Assembly (NCBI GenBank): GCA_964584315.1
Contig: CAZOZO010000007.1
Location: 18,170-82,169 of the forward strand
From: CAXXOK01 sp964584315
GTDB lineage: Bacteria > Bacillota > Clostridia > Christensenellales > Aristaeellaceae
Direction: 5' to 3'
DNA length: 64,000 nt
Shown piece by piece: positions 1-8,438 of the stretch. Numbering within the stretch: position 1 is the first letter of the stretch; each line of letters opens with the position of its first letter. Made by a program: the position numbers and the translations under genes. The notes under the pieces were generated by a model that made no database searches, was not told the origin of the DNA, and saw nothing but the letters and a program-made list of their open reading frames with translations.

Positions 1-1
1 A

Positions 2-106
2 ATGCTGGCCGGTTCCATCAGCGGTTGCTACTCCACACTGTGCCTTGCCGGGCCGCTGTGGGTGATGTGGCAAAAGCGCAAGGGCAAAAAACCTGTTGCC
101 GCCTGA
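2..106 (+). CDS. secF: Protein translocase subunit SecF, C-terminal fragment
   Basis: Only the last 34 codons lie in the window; the gene begins upstream. The fragment carries the small-residue pattern GSISGCYSTLCLAGPLWV of the last SecF membrane helix, followed by a short basic tail ending KKPVAA. SecF works with SecD in the membrane, using the proton gradient to help pull exported proteins through SecYEG. The call rests on this short C-terminal match and no upstream context is visible. Confidence 0.75.
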   Translation: MLAGSISGCYSTLCLAGPLWVMWQKRKGKKPVAA

Positions 107-160
107 CCCTTTCACGCGACGCGGCAAACCCGACCCCGCAAGGAAAGTGAGGCGGATGTA

Positions 161-1303
161 TTGCGGAAATTTCTGACCTTCCTGGGTAAAAATTGGTTGG
201 TGATCCTGGGCCTTGTGCTGTCGGTCGCCACGATCCTCACGTTCTTTCTGGTGACGGATGGCGTCGCCACCATCAAGCAGATCTACAAATCGCTGCAATA
301 CGGCTGGCTGCTGATTGCGGTGCTGTTTGTGGGCGCACAATGGGTGTTTGACGCGCTGGCGCTGCACGTGCTCGCCGTTCCACATCAACCAAAGCGTCGT
401 TTCCTCAGCTCGTTCATCACTGCGATGGTGGGCGTGCTGTACAGCGCGCTGACCCCCTCCGCGACGGGCGGCCAGCCTATGCAGGTGGTATCGCTGGGGC
501 GGCAGGGCATGGACACGGGCACAGCCACGTCGGTCATCGTCCTCAAAACCGCGCTTAACCAGATCGCCATCACCCTCTACGCGCTTGTGATGGTGTTCTG
601 GGAGTTGCCCTTCTTTCAAACGCATGTGAGCAGCTTCTCGTTCATCGTGCTGTTTGCGATGGCGGTGAGTATTCTATTCATCGCGGGGCTTTTGCTCTTC
701 ACCGTCAACCAGCGGCTCACGCGCCGCATCGGCACGGGGTTTGTGCATCTTTTGCATAAGCTGCATCTATGTCGTGACGAGGCGCGCCTGATGCACCGCA
801 TGGACGCGATATTCGAGCAGTTCTTCACCAGCTCGCGCATGATCGCCAGTTCCGCTTGGCGTTGCATTGGCGTGGTGGTGTTCACCATCCTTCAGCTCAC
901 GTTCTACTTCATCGTTCCCTACTGCCTGTACCGCAGCTTCGGCTTCTACGGCGTTACCGTCGTGCGACTGATCGCCGCTACCACGTTCGTCTATTTCGCC
1001 AGCATGTTCGTGCCCGTGCCGGGTGCGTCCGGCGGTGCAGAGGGCAGCTTCTACCTGTTTTTTTCCCCGTTCTTCCCCGCCGGCGCCATCGCGCCCGCCA
1101 TGCTTGTTTGGCGATTGATGACCTACTACGGCGCGATCGTGGTGGGTATCATCTTCACCGCGATGGATAAGCGCGCCGCCGCGGGCAGCAAGGTCGTAAT
1201 GCCGCAGACCGTAGCGAGCGAAAGCACAGCCGAAACCCCGCCGGAGCTCGCGCCGCCCGTGAGCGCAGCCATGGCGGATGAGGCCGGTATGGATGGTCAA
1301 TAA
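161..1303 (+). CDS. Flippase-like / LPG-synthase-TM family membrane protein (YbhN/AglD2 type)
   Basis: A 380-residue polytopic membrane protein of the family that shares its fold with the transmembrane part of lysylphosphatidylglycerol synthase. About eight hydrophobic segments are visible. The motif LTPSATGGQPMQ near residue 105 and PVPGASGGAEGSFY near residue 285 are hallmark family loops. No aminoacyl-transfer (DUF2156) domain is attached, so it is not a full MprF. Such stand-alone proteins are thought to move lipid-linked substrates or modify lipids. The start is TTG, placed 6 bases after AAAGTGAGGCGG. The C-terminal 40 residues are low-complexity and soluble. A terminator follows, so it is separate from the next gene. 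Confidence 0.75.
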   Translation: MRKFLTFLGKNWLVILGLVLSVATILTFFLVTDGVATIKQIYKSLQYGWLLIAVLFVGAQWVFDALALHVLAVPHQPKRRFLSSFITAMVGVLYSALTPSATGGQPMQVVSLGRQGMDTGTATSVIVLKTALNQIAITLYALVMVFWELPFFQTHVSSFSFIVLFAMAVSILFIAGLLLFTVNQRLTRRIGTGFVHLLHKLHLCRDEARLMHRMDAIFEQFFTSSRMIASSAWRCIGVVVFTILQLTFYFIVPYCLYRSFGFYGVTVVRLIAATTFVYFASMFVPVPGASGGAEGSFYLFFSPFFPAGAIAPAMLVWRLMTYYGAIVVGIIFTAMDKRAAAGSKVVMPQTVASESTAETPPELAPPVSAAMADEAGMDGQ

Positions 1304-1331
1304 ACAACGTATCCATCGTCACAATATACCG

Positions 1332-1366
1332 GCGGCGGTACGGGCAGAGCCTGTGCCGCCGCTTTC
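1332..1366 (+). terminator. Rho-independent terminator after the flippase-like gene
   Basis: A 13-base-pair hairpin pairs 1333-1345 with 1349-1361 through a 3-base AGA loop, allowing G-U pairs. It is followed by CTTT, so the T tract is short. It lies 30 bases after the stop at 1303. Confidence 0.55.
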
Positions 1367-1432
1367 GCACTTCTCGTTTCTGTTTCGAAACCGTTTCCCG
1401 CCCAACTATGCCCAGACGGTCCTTCCTGTTGG

Positions 1433-1461
1433 TTGACATTTGCCAGTCAAAATGCTAAAGT
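1433..1461 (+). promoter_or_regulatory. Sigma-A-type promoter for the glycosyltransferase-like pair
   Basis: Perfect -35 TTGACA at 1433-1438, a 17-base spacer, and -10 TAAAGT at 1456-1461. Transcription would begin near 1468, which excludes the TTG at 1440 as a start for the next gene and supports the ATG at 1542. Confidence 0.65.
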
Positions 1462-1541
1462 GTTTTGACGTAAGGCTTTCTGTTCAAGCGATTGCAAGCG
1501 TGCCTGCTTCACACACACATGCAAAAGAAGGGTTGTTGACC

Positions 1542-3065
1542 ATGCGTGATTTGACCGACCGTGCATCGCGCGTCGATCGGGTTGTGTCCATTGTTTCGGG
1601 CTTGTTCTTCCTGTCTGTGCTCTGCCTGATGCTGTTTTTTCAGGAGAAGCTCTCCTTTGCCTATTCGCAGTCCTATCTGCTCAAAAACCTGTATTTGCTG
1701 CCCATCGCGCTGGGCGCGCTTTGCCTCACGGCGCTTGTGCGCGGGCACCTGCGCACGTTGTTGCTCACGCGGCGCTGGGGGCTCTTTCTGGCATGCTATT
1801 TTCCGCTGCTGCTGCTTTTGCAGCTGCTGTTCACGCGCAGCCTATGGTACCACCCCGGTTTTGATGTGCTCAATGTGTATACCACCGCGCAGCTGATTGC
1901 CGAGGGTAAGCCTTTTGCGGGCGAGTACTTCCGCCTGTGCCCGAACAACGCGCCCATCACGCTGCTGCAGGTGCCGCCGCTTTGGGTTGCAGTAAAGCTG
2001 GGGCTGGTGCTTCCCTACGCGGTGCTTCCCTACCTGGGCGCGGTGATGGCGAATATCTCGCTGCTGCTTGCGATGCTGTGCATCGGTAAGCTTACGCAAA
2101 GCCGCTTCGCACGACTGATGTCGCTGTTCCTGGGTACGATGTGGATCGTTTTCACGCTGCTGACGACCGTGCCCTACACCGATATCTTCTCCATCATGTT
2201 CCCGGTGCTGGCACTCTATTTGTACCTGAGCCATATCCGCACGCTGCCCAAGTGGTTTCTGATCGGCCTCATCAGCTTTTTCGGCGCGTCCATCAAGCCT
2301 ACTGTGCTTATTTTCCCGATCGCGCTGGTCATGATGAACGCACTGCGCGTGTTGGCAACGCGTCGGTTGACGTGGCGGCTACTCGGGCGCATCGGCGCCG
2401 TATTGCTGGCTTTCGTCCTCGGTGCGATCCCCGGCAAGGTGTGGCAGGATGCCTCCACCGCGTATCTGGCCGGCTCAGCCAAGCCCGAGGGCCAGCTGGG
2501 CATGGCGCACTACCTGATGCTGGGCATGAATGGCGATACCTACGGCGGCCATACGATGAGCGACGTGTACTTTTCCACCTCGTTTGCCACGCTGGCCGAG
2601 CGCAACAAAGCCGACCTGGCCCGCGCCTGGGAACGCGTGAGCGGGCGCAGCCTGACGGAGAACGCGGCTTTCTTCGCTACCAAGGCATACAAGGCCTTTT
2701 CAGACGGTCTTTTCGCCGCCGATACCAGCTTTCTGGTATTGGAAATGCCTGCGCGGCAAGACGGACTCAGCTTGTTTTTACGGAGCCTGTTCCACAGGCG
2801 AGGGACACTGCACCCCTTGCTGGTCACCGTGGAGCAAGGGATATGGCTCACCATCCTGCCCATGGGGCTACTCGCACTATTTGGCAAGTCGAAGCGCCAC
2901 CATATTGCGGCGCTGCTTGGGCTCACACTGCTGGGCGTAGGCTTTTACCAGCTGCTCTTTGAGGTGTGGCCACGGTACATCTATCTGTATTCCCCGTTCT
3001 TCCTGATTCTGGCCTCGTTGGGGCTGGAAAAGGTTCGTTTTGGCAAGGCTGCACGCCGAGTCTAG
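1542..3065 (+). CDS. GT-C-type integral membrane glycosyltransferase-like protein
   Basis: A 507-residue polytopic membrane protein with about ten helices. After the second helix pair comes an acidic-aromatic loop, HPGFDVLNVYTTAQLIAEG, followed by YFRLCPNNAP. This resembles the donor-site loop of bacterial GT39/GT-C glycosyltransferases that use polyprenyl-phosphate sugars. The exact acceptor cannot be told. Start choice: ATG 1542 is preceded by AAGAAGG about 10 bases upstream and lies after a good promoter; a longer reading from TTG 1440 would begin inside that promoter. It precedes a second large membrane protein after 56 bases, probably in one operon serving cell-surface glycan assembly. 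Confidence 0.6.
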   Translation: MRDLTDRASRVDRVVSIVSGLFFLSVLCLMLFFQEKLSFAYSQSYLLKNLYLLPIALGALCLTALVRGHLRTLLLTRRWGLFLACYFPLLLLLQLLFTRSLWYHPGFDVLNVYTTAQLIAEGKPFAGEYFRLCPNNAPITLLQVPPLWVAVKLGLVLPYAVLPYLGAVMANISLLLAMLCIGKLTQSRFARLMSLFLGTMWIVFTLLTTVPYTDIFSIMFPVLALYLYLSHIRTLPKWFLIGLISFFGASIKPTVLIFPIALVMMNALRVLATRRLTWRLLGRIGAVLLAFVLGAIPGKVWQDASTAYLAGSAKPEGQLGMAHYLMLGMNGDTYGGHTMSDVYFSTSFATLAERNKADLARAWERVSGRSLTENAAFFATKAYKAFSDGLFAADTSFLVLEMPARQDGLSLFLRSLFHRRGTLHPLLVTVEQGIWLTILPMGLLALFGKSKRHHIAALLGLTLLGVGFYQLLFEVWPRYIYLYSPFFLILASLGLEKVRFGKAARRV

Positions 3066-3121
3066 CGGTTTGTCCGGCGTTTTCGATGCTGCCTTGGATC
3101 ATGGTTCGTGGAGGGAAGCGT

Positions 3122-5014
3122 GTGAAAAAGACGGTACGTTGGGTGTTGGTCGCCCTGTGCGGGCTATGGATGGCCGTAGCCCCGGGTATGAACTTCGCGC
3201 TGCAGCGAAAGGCGTTGCCCGACGGTGTAGGCTTGATCGACCTTGTGTACCAGTTGATCGCGCGCACCACGGCGGCCTTCTCGACCGATAGCCTTGCGTT
3301 GGCCGTGCTGGCGCTGGCTTTCATATGGCTGGCCAACCGTTGCCTGCTGAACGGGCGGGACAAGCCGCGCACAGGCGAGTACCTGCTGTGCGCGTTCCTC
3401 AGCGGCATGATGCTGCTGAACCGCGCCATCCGTCTGGATGGCACGGTACGGCTCCTTTGGCAGAACAGTTTTCAGGTCGCCAAATCCCTGCTCTACTTTG
3501 GCGGCATGTTTTTGATCTACCTTGCCGCGCTTCGCGCCTTGCGGTCGCTGCTTTCCAAAGGACAGGCCGCCCTCGCTTCCAGCAAAACCGCCGTCTGGGC
3601 GGACAAACTTGACTTCGGCCGCTCGCTGCTGCTGCTGTCGCTGCTGTGGCTGCCACAGATCATCATCAAATATCCCGGCGTGATCATGTGGGATACTTTC
3701 CACCAGATCAGGCAGTTCATCGGCGATTCCCCGCGCATAGCGAATCACCCGCCTTTCGGCACCCTCCTCTATGGCCTGATGTACCGGCTTGGCGAAGGGC
3801 TGGGAAATGTGAACATCGGCTATCTCCTGTTCATGCTGGTGCAGGCGGGCGCGTTGCTGGCGGTGCTGGCATGGTCGCTGCATGTGATGCGGCGGCATGG
3901 CGCGCCGCCTTGGGTGCGCCTGGCTGCATTTGCCCTGTATGCCATTTCGCCTTGTTATGCGGGCTGGGCAACGGTCATCTGCAAGGATACGATGTACCTG
4001 ATCCTCTGCCTTGCCATCGGCGTGTTTTTGATGGAGATCGCCCATGAGGGAATCCGCTTTCTGTTGGACACGCGGCGCATGGTCTGCCTGGTCGGATGCT
4101 TCGTTCTCCTTTGGCTAACGCGCTACAACGGAGTGCTGGTCGTGGCGACGGCGCTTGTGGCGCTGGCTGTGTTGCTGCTGCTCAAGCGGGCAAGCCTGCG
4201 GCATTGGGCAAGGCTGCTGGCCTGCGCAATGGCTGCCGTATTGTTGAGCGCGGGTGGAAGCGAAATACTGATGCGTGCGCTGAACGAGGCGCGACCGTTC
4301 ATGCACGATGTGCTCACCATCCCGTTTCAGCAGAGCGCCATGGTCGCCGCGCGCCACCAGGACGAAACACCCGCCGAGGAGAAGGCTGTAATCGACCGCG
4401 TCGTGGACTATGCGCTGATTGCTGAACGAGCCGGCTCCTGGTATGCCGATTCGGTCAAGGACACCTACCGCGAGACGGCCACAGCGGCTGATCGGGCCGA
4501 ATACCTGCGCGTGTGGGCAAAACAGTTGCTTCGCTACCCCGTCGACAATCTGGACGCGCTGCTGATCATGAACGGTGTGCTGTTCGACCTGCAGTTCAAC
4601 CGCCCGATGTATGTCAGCCTGACCGACAATTCGCTTACGGATGATGTATATCCCTACTCCTATAACGATATGACGCTTTATAACAGCAAGGAGATCGTGC
4701 CCCTGAACGCCGCGCAGCGGATGCTGACACAGTGGTATTTCAGCTTTGACGACCTGCCGCTGGTCGGCTGGTTTGCCAGCATGGGCTTTGCCAATACCGT
4801 GATGTTGATGCTGCTCTACCTGGCTTTGAGCGGCGGGCGCAAGCGGGTAGCCCTCGTGATGATCCCTTCGCTGGTCACCCTGGTGGGCTGCCTGTTTGCG
4901 CCGGTCGCTTATCTGCGCTACGCGCTGCCCTTAGTGTGCTCGTTGCCGCTATGGTTTGCGTCGTATTACACCGCGCAGGGAGAACCGACCGGCGGGATCG
5001 CCGCAAGGGAGTGA
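3122..5014 (+). CDS. DUF6020-like polytopic membrane protein, probable glycosyltransferase
   Basis: A 630-residue membrane protein with roughly twelve hydrophobic helices. The central part reads KYPGVIMWDTFHQIRQ, then NHPPFGTLLYGLMYRLG. This PG-x-x-x-WD-(S/T) plus NHPP combination is what I associate with DUF6020 and related GT-C proteins of Bacillota. A soluble stretch at about residues 430-560 probably lies outside the membrane. Start: GTG 3122 with GGAGGGAAGC just upstream; an in-frame TTG at 2966 overlaps the previous gene and lacks a good site. It is likely co-transcribed with the preceding glycosyltransferase-like gene. Function is inferred from fold and context only. Confidence 0.55.
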   Translation: MKKTVRWVLVALCGLWMAVAPGMNFALQRKALPDGVGLIDLVYQLIARTTAAFSTDSLALAVLALAFIWLANRCLLNGRDKPRTGEYLLCAFLSGMMLLNRAIRLDGTVRLLWQNSFQVAKSLLYFGGMFLIYLAALRALRSLLSKGQAALASSKTAVWADKLDFGRSLLLLSLLWLPQIIIKYPGVIMWDTFHQIRQFIGDSPRIANHPPFGTLLYGLMYRLGEGLGNVNIGYLLFMLVQAGALLAVLAWSLHVMRRHGAPPWVRLAAFALYAISPCYAGWATVICKDTMYLILCLAIGVFLMEIAHEGIRFLLDTRRMVCLVGCFVLLWLTRYNGVLVVATALVALAVLLLLKRASLRHWARLLACAMAAVLLSAGGSEILMRALNEARPFMHDVLTIPFQQSAMVAARHQDETPAEEKAVIDRVVDYALIAERAGSWYADSVKDTYRETATAADRAEYLRVWAKQLLRYPVDNLDALLIMNGVLFDLQFNRPMYVSLTDNSLTDDVYPYSYNDMTLYNSKEIVPLNAAQRMLTQWYFSFDDLPLVGWFASMGFANTVMLMLLYLALSGGRKRVALVMIPSLVTLVGCLFAPVAYLRYALPLVCSLPLWFASYYTAQGEPTGGIAARE

Positions 5015-5480
5015 CACCATGCAGAAGGCAGCCAGGCAGTACGCATGGCGCTTTACCTTGAGTGCGCGAGCGCGTTCATTTATACTGTGACCACTGGGCT
5101 TGACTTTGCTAGGCGGAACATACTGAGGCCGGCACGCATGTTGCGGGCGTCTCCCTCAGGCTACCAGGCGCACCGACGAAACCCAGGCCCGCCACCTCGC
5201 TGTTGGTGGCAGCAGCTTCAGTGCGCCTCCATGGAACACTTTGATGCGCTTGTGCGCACGAAGCACGTATTCTGCGACTGACAACCCCGTTTTCTCGCAT
5301 ATTGGCATGGCTTGGAACGCTTCAGACCGCTACTCATCCTTTCTTCCTAACGGCTAAGAAATGCTTTGTTGGCGAAATTCCCCTCGCTCAACAACCAACA
5401 GTCGATACCGATCGAGCGGTGCTGCCGTTCTCCCGGCCTGCCGGTCACAGGCCAGCCAACGCTTCCTGACCGACGAAAGA
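5015..5480 (+). other. Intergenic stretch with no supported gene
   Basis: About 465 bases between convergent genes. The only start with a fair ribosome binding site is ATG 5019, which opens a 23-codon frame ending at 5090 and resembles nothing I recognise. No tRNA, repeat or T-rich terminator for the upstream (+) operon was seen here. Confidence 0.5.
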
Positions 5481-5517
5481 AAGGGACCAGCCTGCATCTA
5501 TCGCGGGCTGGCCCTTG
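5481..5517 (-). terminator. Terminator for the trk operon
   Basis: Inverted arms at 5481-5492 and 5506-5517 pair with a single bulge. Read on the minus strand the hairpin is followed by CCCTTTCTTTC. It lies 55 bases beyond the last gene of the leftward operon (stop at 5572). Confidence 0.55.
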
Positions 5518-5571
5518 CTAAACTGTTCAAATTGCGAGACTGCACGGTGATCCCACCGCGCTATTTACCCC

Positions 5572-6066
5572 TCAACGCACTGCCCTCCGCCGTGTCGCCA
5601 GCCACCACAAGCCTGCCGTCACGTCCACGCAGGTCAGGGCGATCGCCAGCACCAGCCGCCACCCGGAAACGCCAATATCTCGTGCATTTCCCTTGGCCAC
5701 CAGTTCTACCGTTATCGCGTGAATGTCCATATCCCCGCCATGCTCCCGGCAAGCGCGGTAGAACACGCCGGTCACGCGCACCGTATCGCCCTGCTGGCCA
5801 TAACGGCCGGGTGTCGGTACGGGTTCCAACGCCTGCGCTTCGACCCATACGCCAATGGCATTTGTGCCATCCGAGATATTGAGCCAGGTATGATCGCCGC
5901 GTGGGAGCACGTCGCCGATTACTTCACCGACATAAACCACGGTTTGCCCGTCCAGCGCTTTCGCATCCTCGATCAAATCCGTGCTGCTCACCGCCCCGTC
6001 GCCTGCAAGCGCGCAGGCGGGCAGCCCCAGCATCAACGACAGCAGTACCATCGCAAGCCGTTTCAT
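5572..6066 (-). CDS. Exported OB-fold-like protein coupled to trkH
   Basis: A 164-residue protein. Residues 1-22 form a signal peptide (MKRLAMVLLSLMLG); the cysteine in LPAC could be a weak lipobox. Residues 30-125 have the strand pattern and motifs of OB-fold single-domain proteins (GQTVVYVGEVIGDV, then WLNISDGTNAIGVW, then GDTVRVTGVFYRAC). A second helix near 136-157 with a basic tail would anchor the C-terminus. The ATG overlaps the TGA of trkH as ATGA, so translation is probably coupled. The role is unknown; the coupling suggests a partner or assembly factor for the Trk channel, which is inference. Confidence 0.6.
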   Translation of the reverse strand: MKRLAMVLLSLMLGLPACALAGDGAVSSTDLIEDAKALDGQTVVYVGEVIGDVLPRGDHTWLNISDGTNAIGVWVEAQALEPVPTPGRYGQQGDTVRVTGVFYRACREHGGDMDIHAITVELVAKGNARDIGVSGWRLVLAIALTCVDVTAGLWWLATRRRAVR

Positions 6067-7574
6067 CTCTTCTTCACCTTCATCACCACATATGCGCCTA
6101 GTGCAAGGATGGACATGAACTCCAGCCGCGCGAGCCACATGATCACGATATAGATCATCTTGAGCAGCGCGGGCATATCGGCGCTGGTCAAGCCGATGCT
6201 CAGGCCCACGTTGCCCGTGACTGAGGCCGCCTCGAACGCCGCCATGCCGAAGGAGTACCCGTACATCGTGCCTGCGAGGGTGCCGATGGTGAAGGTGGCG
6301 ATGTAAGCGATCACGATCAGCATCGCGCTGCGCACTACGCCGTCGTCCAGCGCCACATCGCGGATGTGGTGGTACCGCCGCACCGAGACCATCGCCTCCG
6401 GTAGTGCCATGCGGGCCACGTCTCGCCGGAAGGCGGCAAAGATGATGCCCATTCGCAGGCCCTTGAAGCCACCCGCCGTCGAGCATGCGCTGCCGCCGAT
6501 CAACATGGCGAGGATGATGGCGAACAGCGCCACATCGCCCCACTCATGGTAAAACTGCCGCGCGTAGATCGTCATAAAGCCCGTAGTGGTATGGCCGGAG
6601 ATCAGTTGATAGAAACCCTTGCGGAACATGGCGACCGCATTTGGGTACACATTGAGTTTGAGCAGGCCGTAGGTCGCCACCAGCGTGAGGATCGTGACCG
6701 TGATGCTAAAGGACATGGTCTCCACATTTTTGATCAACTCGCGTCGCTTGCCCGTAAATACTGCGTGGTGCAGCGCAAAGTTGAAGGAGCCGACCACGAA
6801 AAAGACGATGGTGATGATCTCATAAAGGGCGCTGTGATAATAGAGGATGTTCTGCGACATAGGCGCAAAGCCGCCTGTGCTCCATGCGGACATGAATATC
6901 CACAACCCGTGCAGCAGCGCCCGATCCACCGCCATGCCCTCCACCATGCCGGCGACCCACAGGCACAGCGTGCCTGCCACGAGGTACGCCATGCTGATGA
7001 CCCAAATGGAGCGGGCCGTGTGCACCACGTTGGGCATCAGGCGCTCATCCTTGCCCTCGCCCACATACATCTTGTACAGGCCGCTGGAGGCTTTCGTGAG
7101 CACCGTGAGCACCAGCACCACCATGCCTTGCCCGCCTACAAACGTGAGCATATGCCGCCACATGTTCACCCCGTTGGAAAGGTGATCCAAATCTTGCGCC
7201 AGAACGAGGCCGGTGGTGGTAAAGCCGCTCATGACGTCGAAGCAGCTGTCCAGATAGGAGCGGTAGTGGCCGCTCAGCATATAGGGCAGCGCACAGAAAA
7301 GCATGCCCAAGAACCATGCACCCGCCGTGATGGTCATGCCCTCGCCCCAGCCAAGCCTGGCCTTACGGTAGCGCCGCAGCGGTAGCATGAGCGCGCCGCC
7401 CATCAGCAGCGTGAACGCGCCTGCGAGCGCAAAATCGACTGCAACGGCCCATTCGGCGTAAAGCAGCGAAGTGACCACTGGGATGTACATCAATAGCCCA
7501 AGCCCGACCACCACCAGGCCGATGTAATACAAAATCGGCTTCCACGGGCTTTCCTCGTTTCGGTTGCGCAACAT
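6063..7574 (-). CDS. trkH: TrkH/KtrB-family potassium channel subunit
   Basis: The 503-residue pore-forming subunit of a Trk/Ktr potassium uptake system. The four pore loops typical of the superfamily are visible: SGFTTTGLVL, SAWSTGGFAP, SGHTTTGFMT and SVTGNVGLSIG, each with the selectivity-filter glycine. Ten or so membrane helices are predicted by eye. Start ATG 7574 follows GGTGAG at a normal distance; a TTG one codon earlier is possible. The gene follows a tiny membrane protein and two trkA genes that encode the cytosolic NAD/ATP-binding gating ring. TrkH needs such a ring for gated K+ entry. Confidence 0.93.
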   Translation of the reverse strand: MLRNRNEESPWKPILYYIGLVVVGLGLLMYIPVVTSLLYAEWAVAVDFALAGAFTLLMGGALMLPLRRYRKARLGWGEGMTITAGAWFLGMLFCALPYMLSGHYRSYLDSCFDVMSGFTTTGLVLAQDLDHLSNGVNMWRHMLTFVGGQGMVVLVLTVLTKASSGLYKMYVGEGKDERLMPNVVHTARSIWVISMAYLVAGTLCLWVAGMVEGMAVDRALLHGLWIFMSAWSTGGFAPMSQNILYYHSALYEIITIVFFVVGSFNFALHHAVFTGKRRELIKNVETMSFSITVTILTLVATYGLLKLNVYPNAVAMFRKGFYQLISGHTTTGFMTIYARQFYHEWGDVALFAIILAMLIGGSACSTAGGFKGLRMGIIFAAFRRDVARMALPEAMVSVRRYHHIRDVALDDGVVRSAMLIVIAYIATFTIGTLAGTMYGYSFGMAAFEAASVTGNVGLSIGLTSADMPALLKMIYIVIMWLARLEFMSILALGAYVVMKVKKR

Positions 7575-7581
7575 CAAACAC

Positions 7582-7752
7582 TCACCATCCGCTCAGGAGT
7601 GATATGAGAAAACCGATCAGTATCAGCCCGCAGGTGAACAGGATTTCCGCACACATCCCCAGCGCGCCCGTGCGGAAAGACCTTGACCACCGACTGCCGC
7701 GTGGGATGGTCGCGCTCTGCGCTGACGTGGCATTCTTCGCCTCATTCGTCAT
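7582..7752 (-). CDS. 56-residue single-span membrane microprotein between trkA and trkH
   Basis: A short gene read directly from the sequence. It starts at ATG 7752 inside the last codons of trkA (stop 7742-7744), overlapping by 11 bases, and stops at 7582, 7 bases before the trkH start. The first 30 residues are polar and basic (RGSRWSRSFRTG). Residues 33-54 form one hydrophobic helix (CAEILFTCGLILIGFLISLL). The positive-inside rule places the N-terminus in the cytoplasm. Tight packing on both sides argues that it is translated. I do not recognise a family; a small accessory subunit of the Trk channel is plausible but inferred from position. Confidence 0.6.
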   Translation of the reverse strand: MTNEAKNATSAQSATIPRGSRWSRSFRTGALGMCAEILFTCGLILIGFLISLLSGW

Positions 7753-8434
7753 GCTCGTCGCCCCCCTGCCCGGCGGAGAAGTACGCCTGCAACTGCCGCA
7801 TGTTCTCCTCCTGCGAGAGCGCGATCACGCTGTCGCCTGCCTGTATGCGCGTCTGCCCATTGGGGATCAGCGCCTCCTGCCCTCGCACGACCGATATCAG
7901 GATGGTGCCGCCAGGCAGGCTCAGCTCAGACAGGCTCTTGCCCGCCGCCTCGGATGCCTTGCCTACCGGCATATCCTTGATGCGCACATTGCCTACCTTT
8001 TTGGCGAGCATTTGGTTGATGCCCGTCCAGTCCACCTCCTGACCGATCATCTCCGCGATGTGCGCGGTGCTGCTGACGACCGAATCGACGCCCAACAGCC
8101 GGAACACCTGTATGTTTTTGGGGTTGTTGACGCGCGCGATGGTGCGCGGCACGCCGAAATACTGCCGCGCCAGCTGACAGGCCACCAGATTGTTCTGGTC
8201 GTATCCCGTCACGGCAATCAGGATATCCGCGTGCTCGATGCCCGCGTCACGCAGCATATTCAGATCAGTGCCATCCCCGCAGATCAGGTCAACGCCCAAG
8301 CTGGACAGCTCGCCCGCGATCCTTGCACAGTGCTCACTGTCCGCCTCCAGCAGCACCAGATGGTGCTTCTCGGGCGCAAGCGTCTTGGCCAGATAATAGC
8401 CTACCTTCCCGCCACCGACAATCACGATGGTCAC
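7742..8434 (-). CDS. trkA: TrkA-family RCK potassium channel gating subunit (second of pair)
   Basis: A 230-residue cytosolic protein with one RCK-N (Rossmann) and one RCK-C domain. The nucleotide motif is canonical, VIVGGGKVGYYLAK at residues 3-17, with the acidic end of strand two at LLEADSEH. The RCK-C half runs from about residue 135 (NVRIKDMPVG) to the end. Start is GTG 8434, 8 bases after AGGAGGTG; the frame stays open upstream but overlaps the preceding gene. It begins 4 bases after the stop of the other trkA. Two single-unit TrkA genes together correspond to the double-unit TrkA of Proteobacteria. Confidence 0.9.
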   Translation of the reverse strand: MTIVIVGGGKVGYYLAKTLAPEKHHLVLLEADSEHCARIAGELSSLGVDLICGDGTDLNMLRDAGIEHADILIAVTGYDQNNLVACQLARQYFGVPRTIARVNNPKNIQVFRLLGVDSVVSSTAHIAEMIGQEVDWTGINQMLAKKVGNVRIKDMPVGKASEAAGKSLSELSLPGGTILISVVRGQEALIPNGQTRIQAGDSVIALSQEENMRQLQAYFSAGQGGDEHDE

Positions 8435-8438
8435 GGCA

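Noticed and set aside
5019..5090. A 23-codon frame after the DUF6020-like gene
   Set aside because: It has a fair ribosome site, but is very short, unrecognised and not clearly linked to anything.
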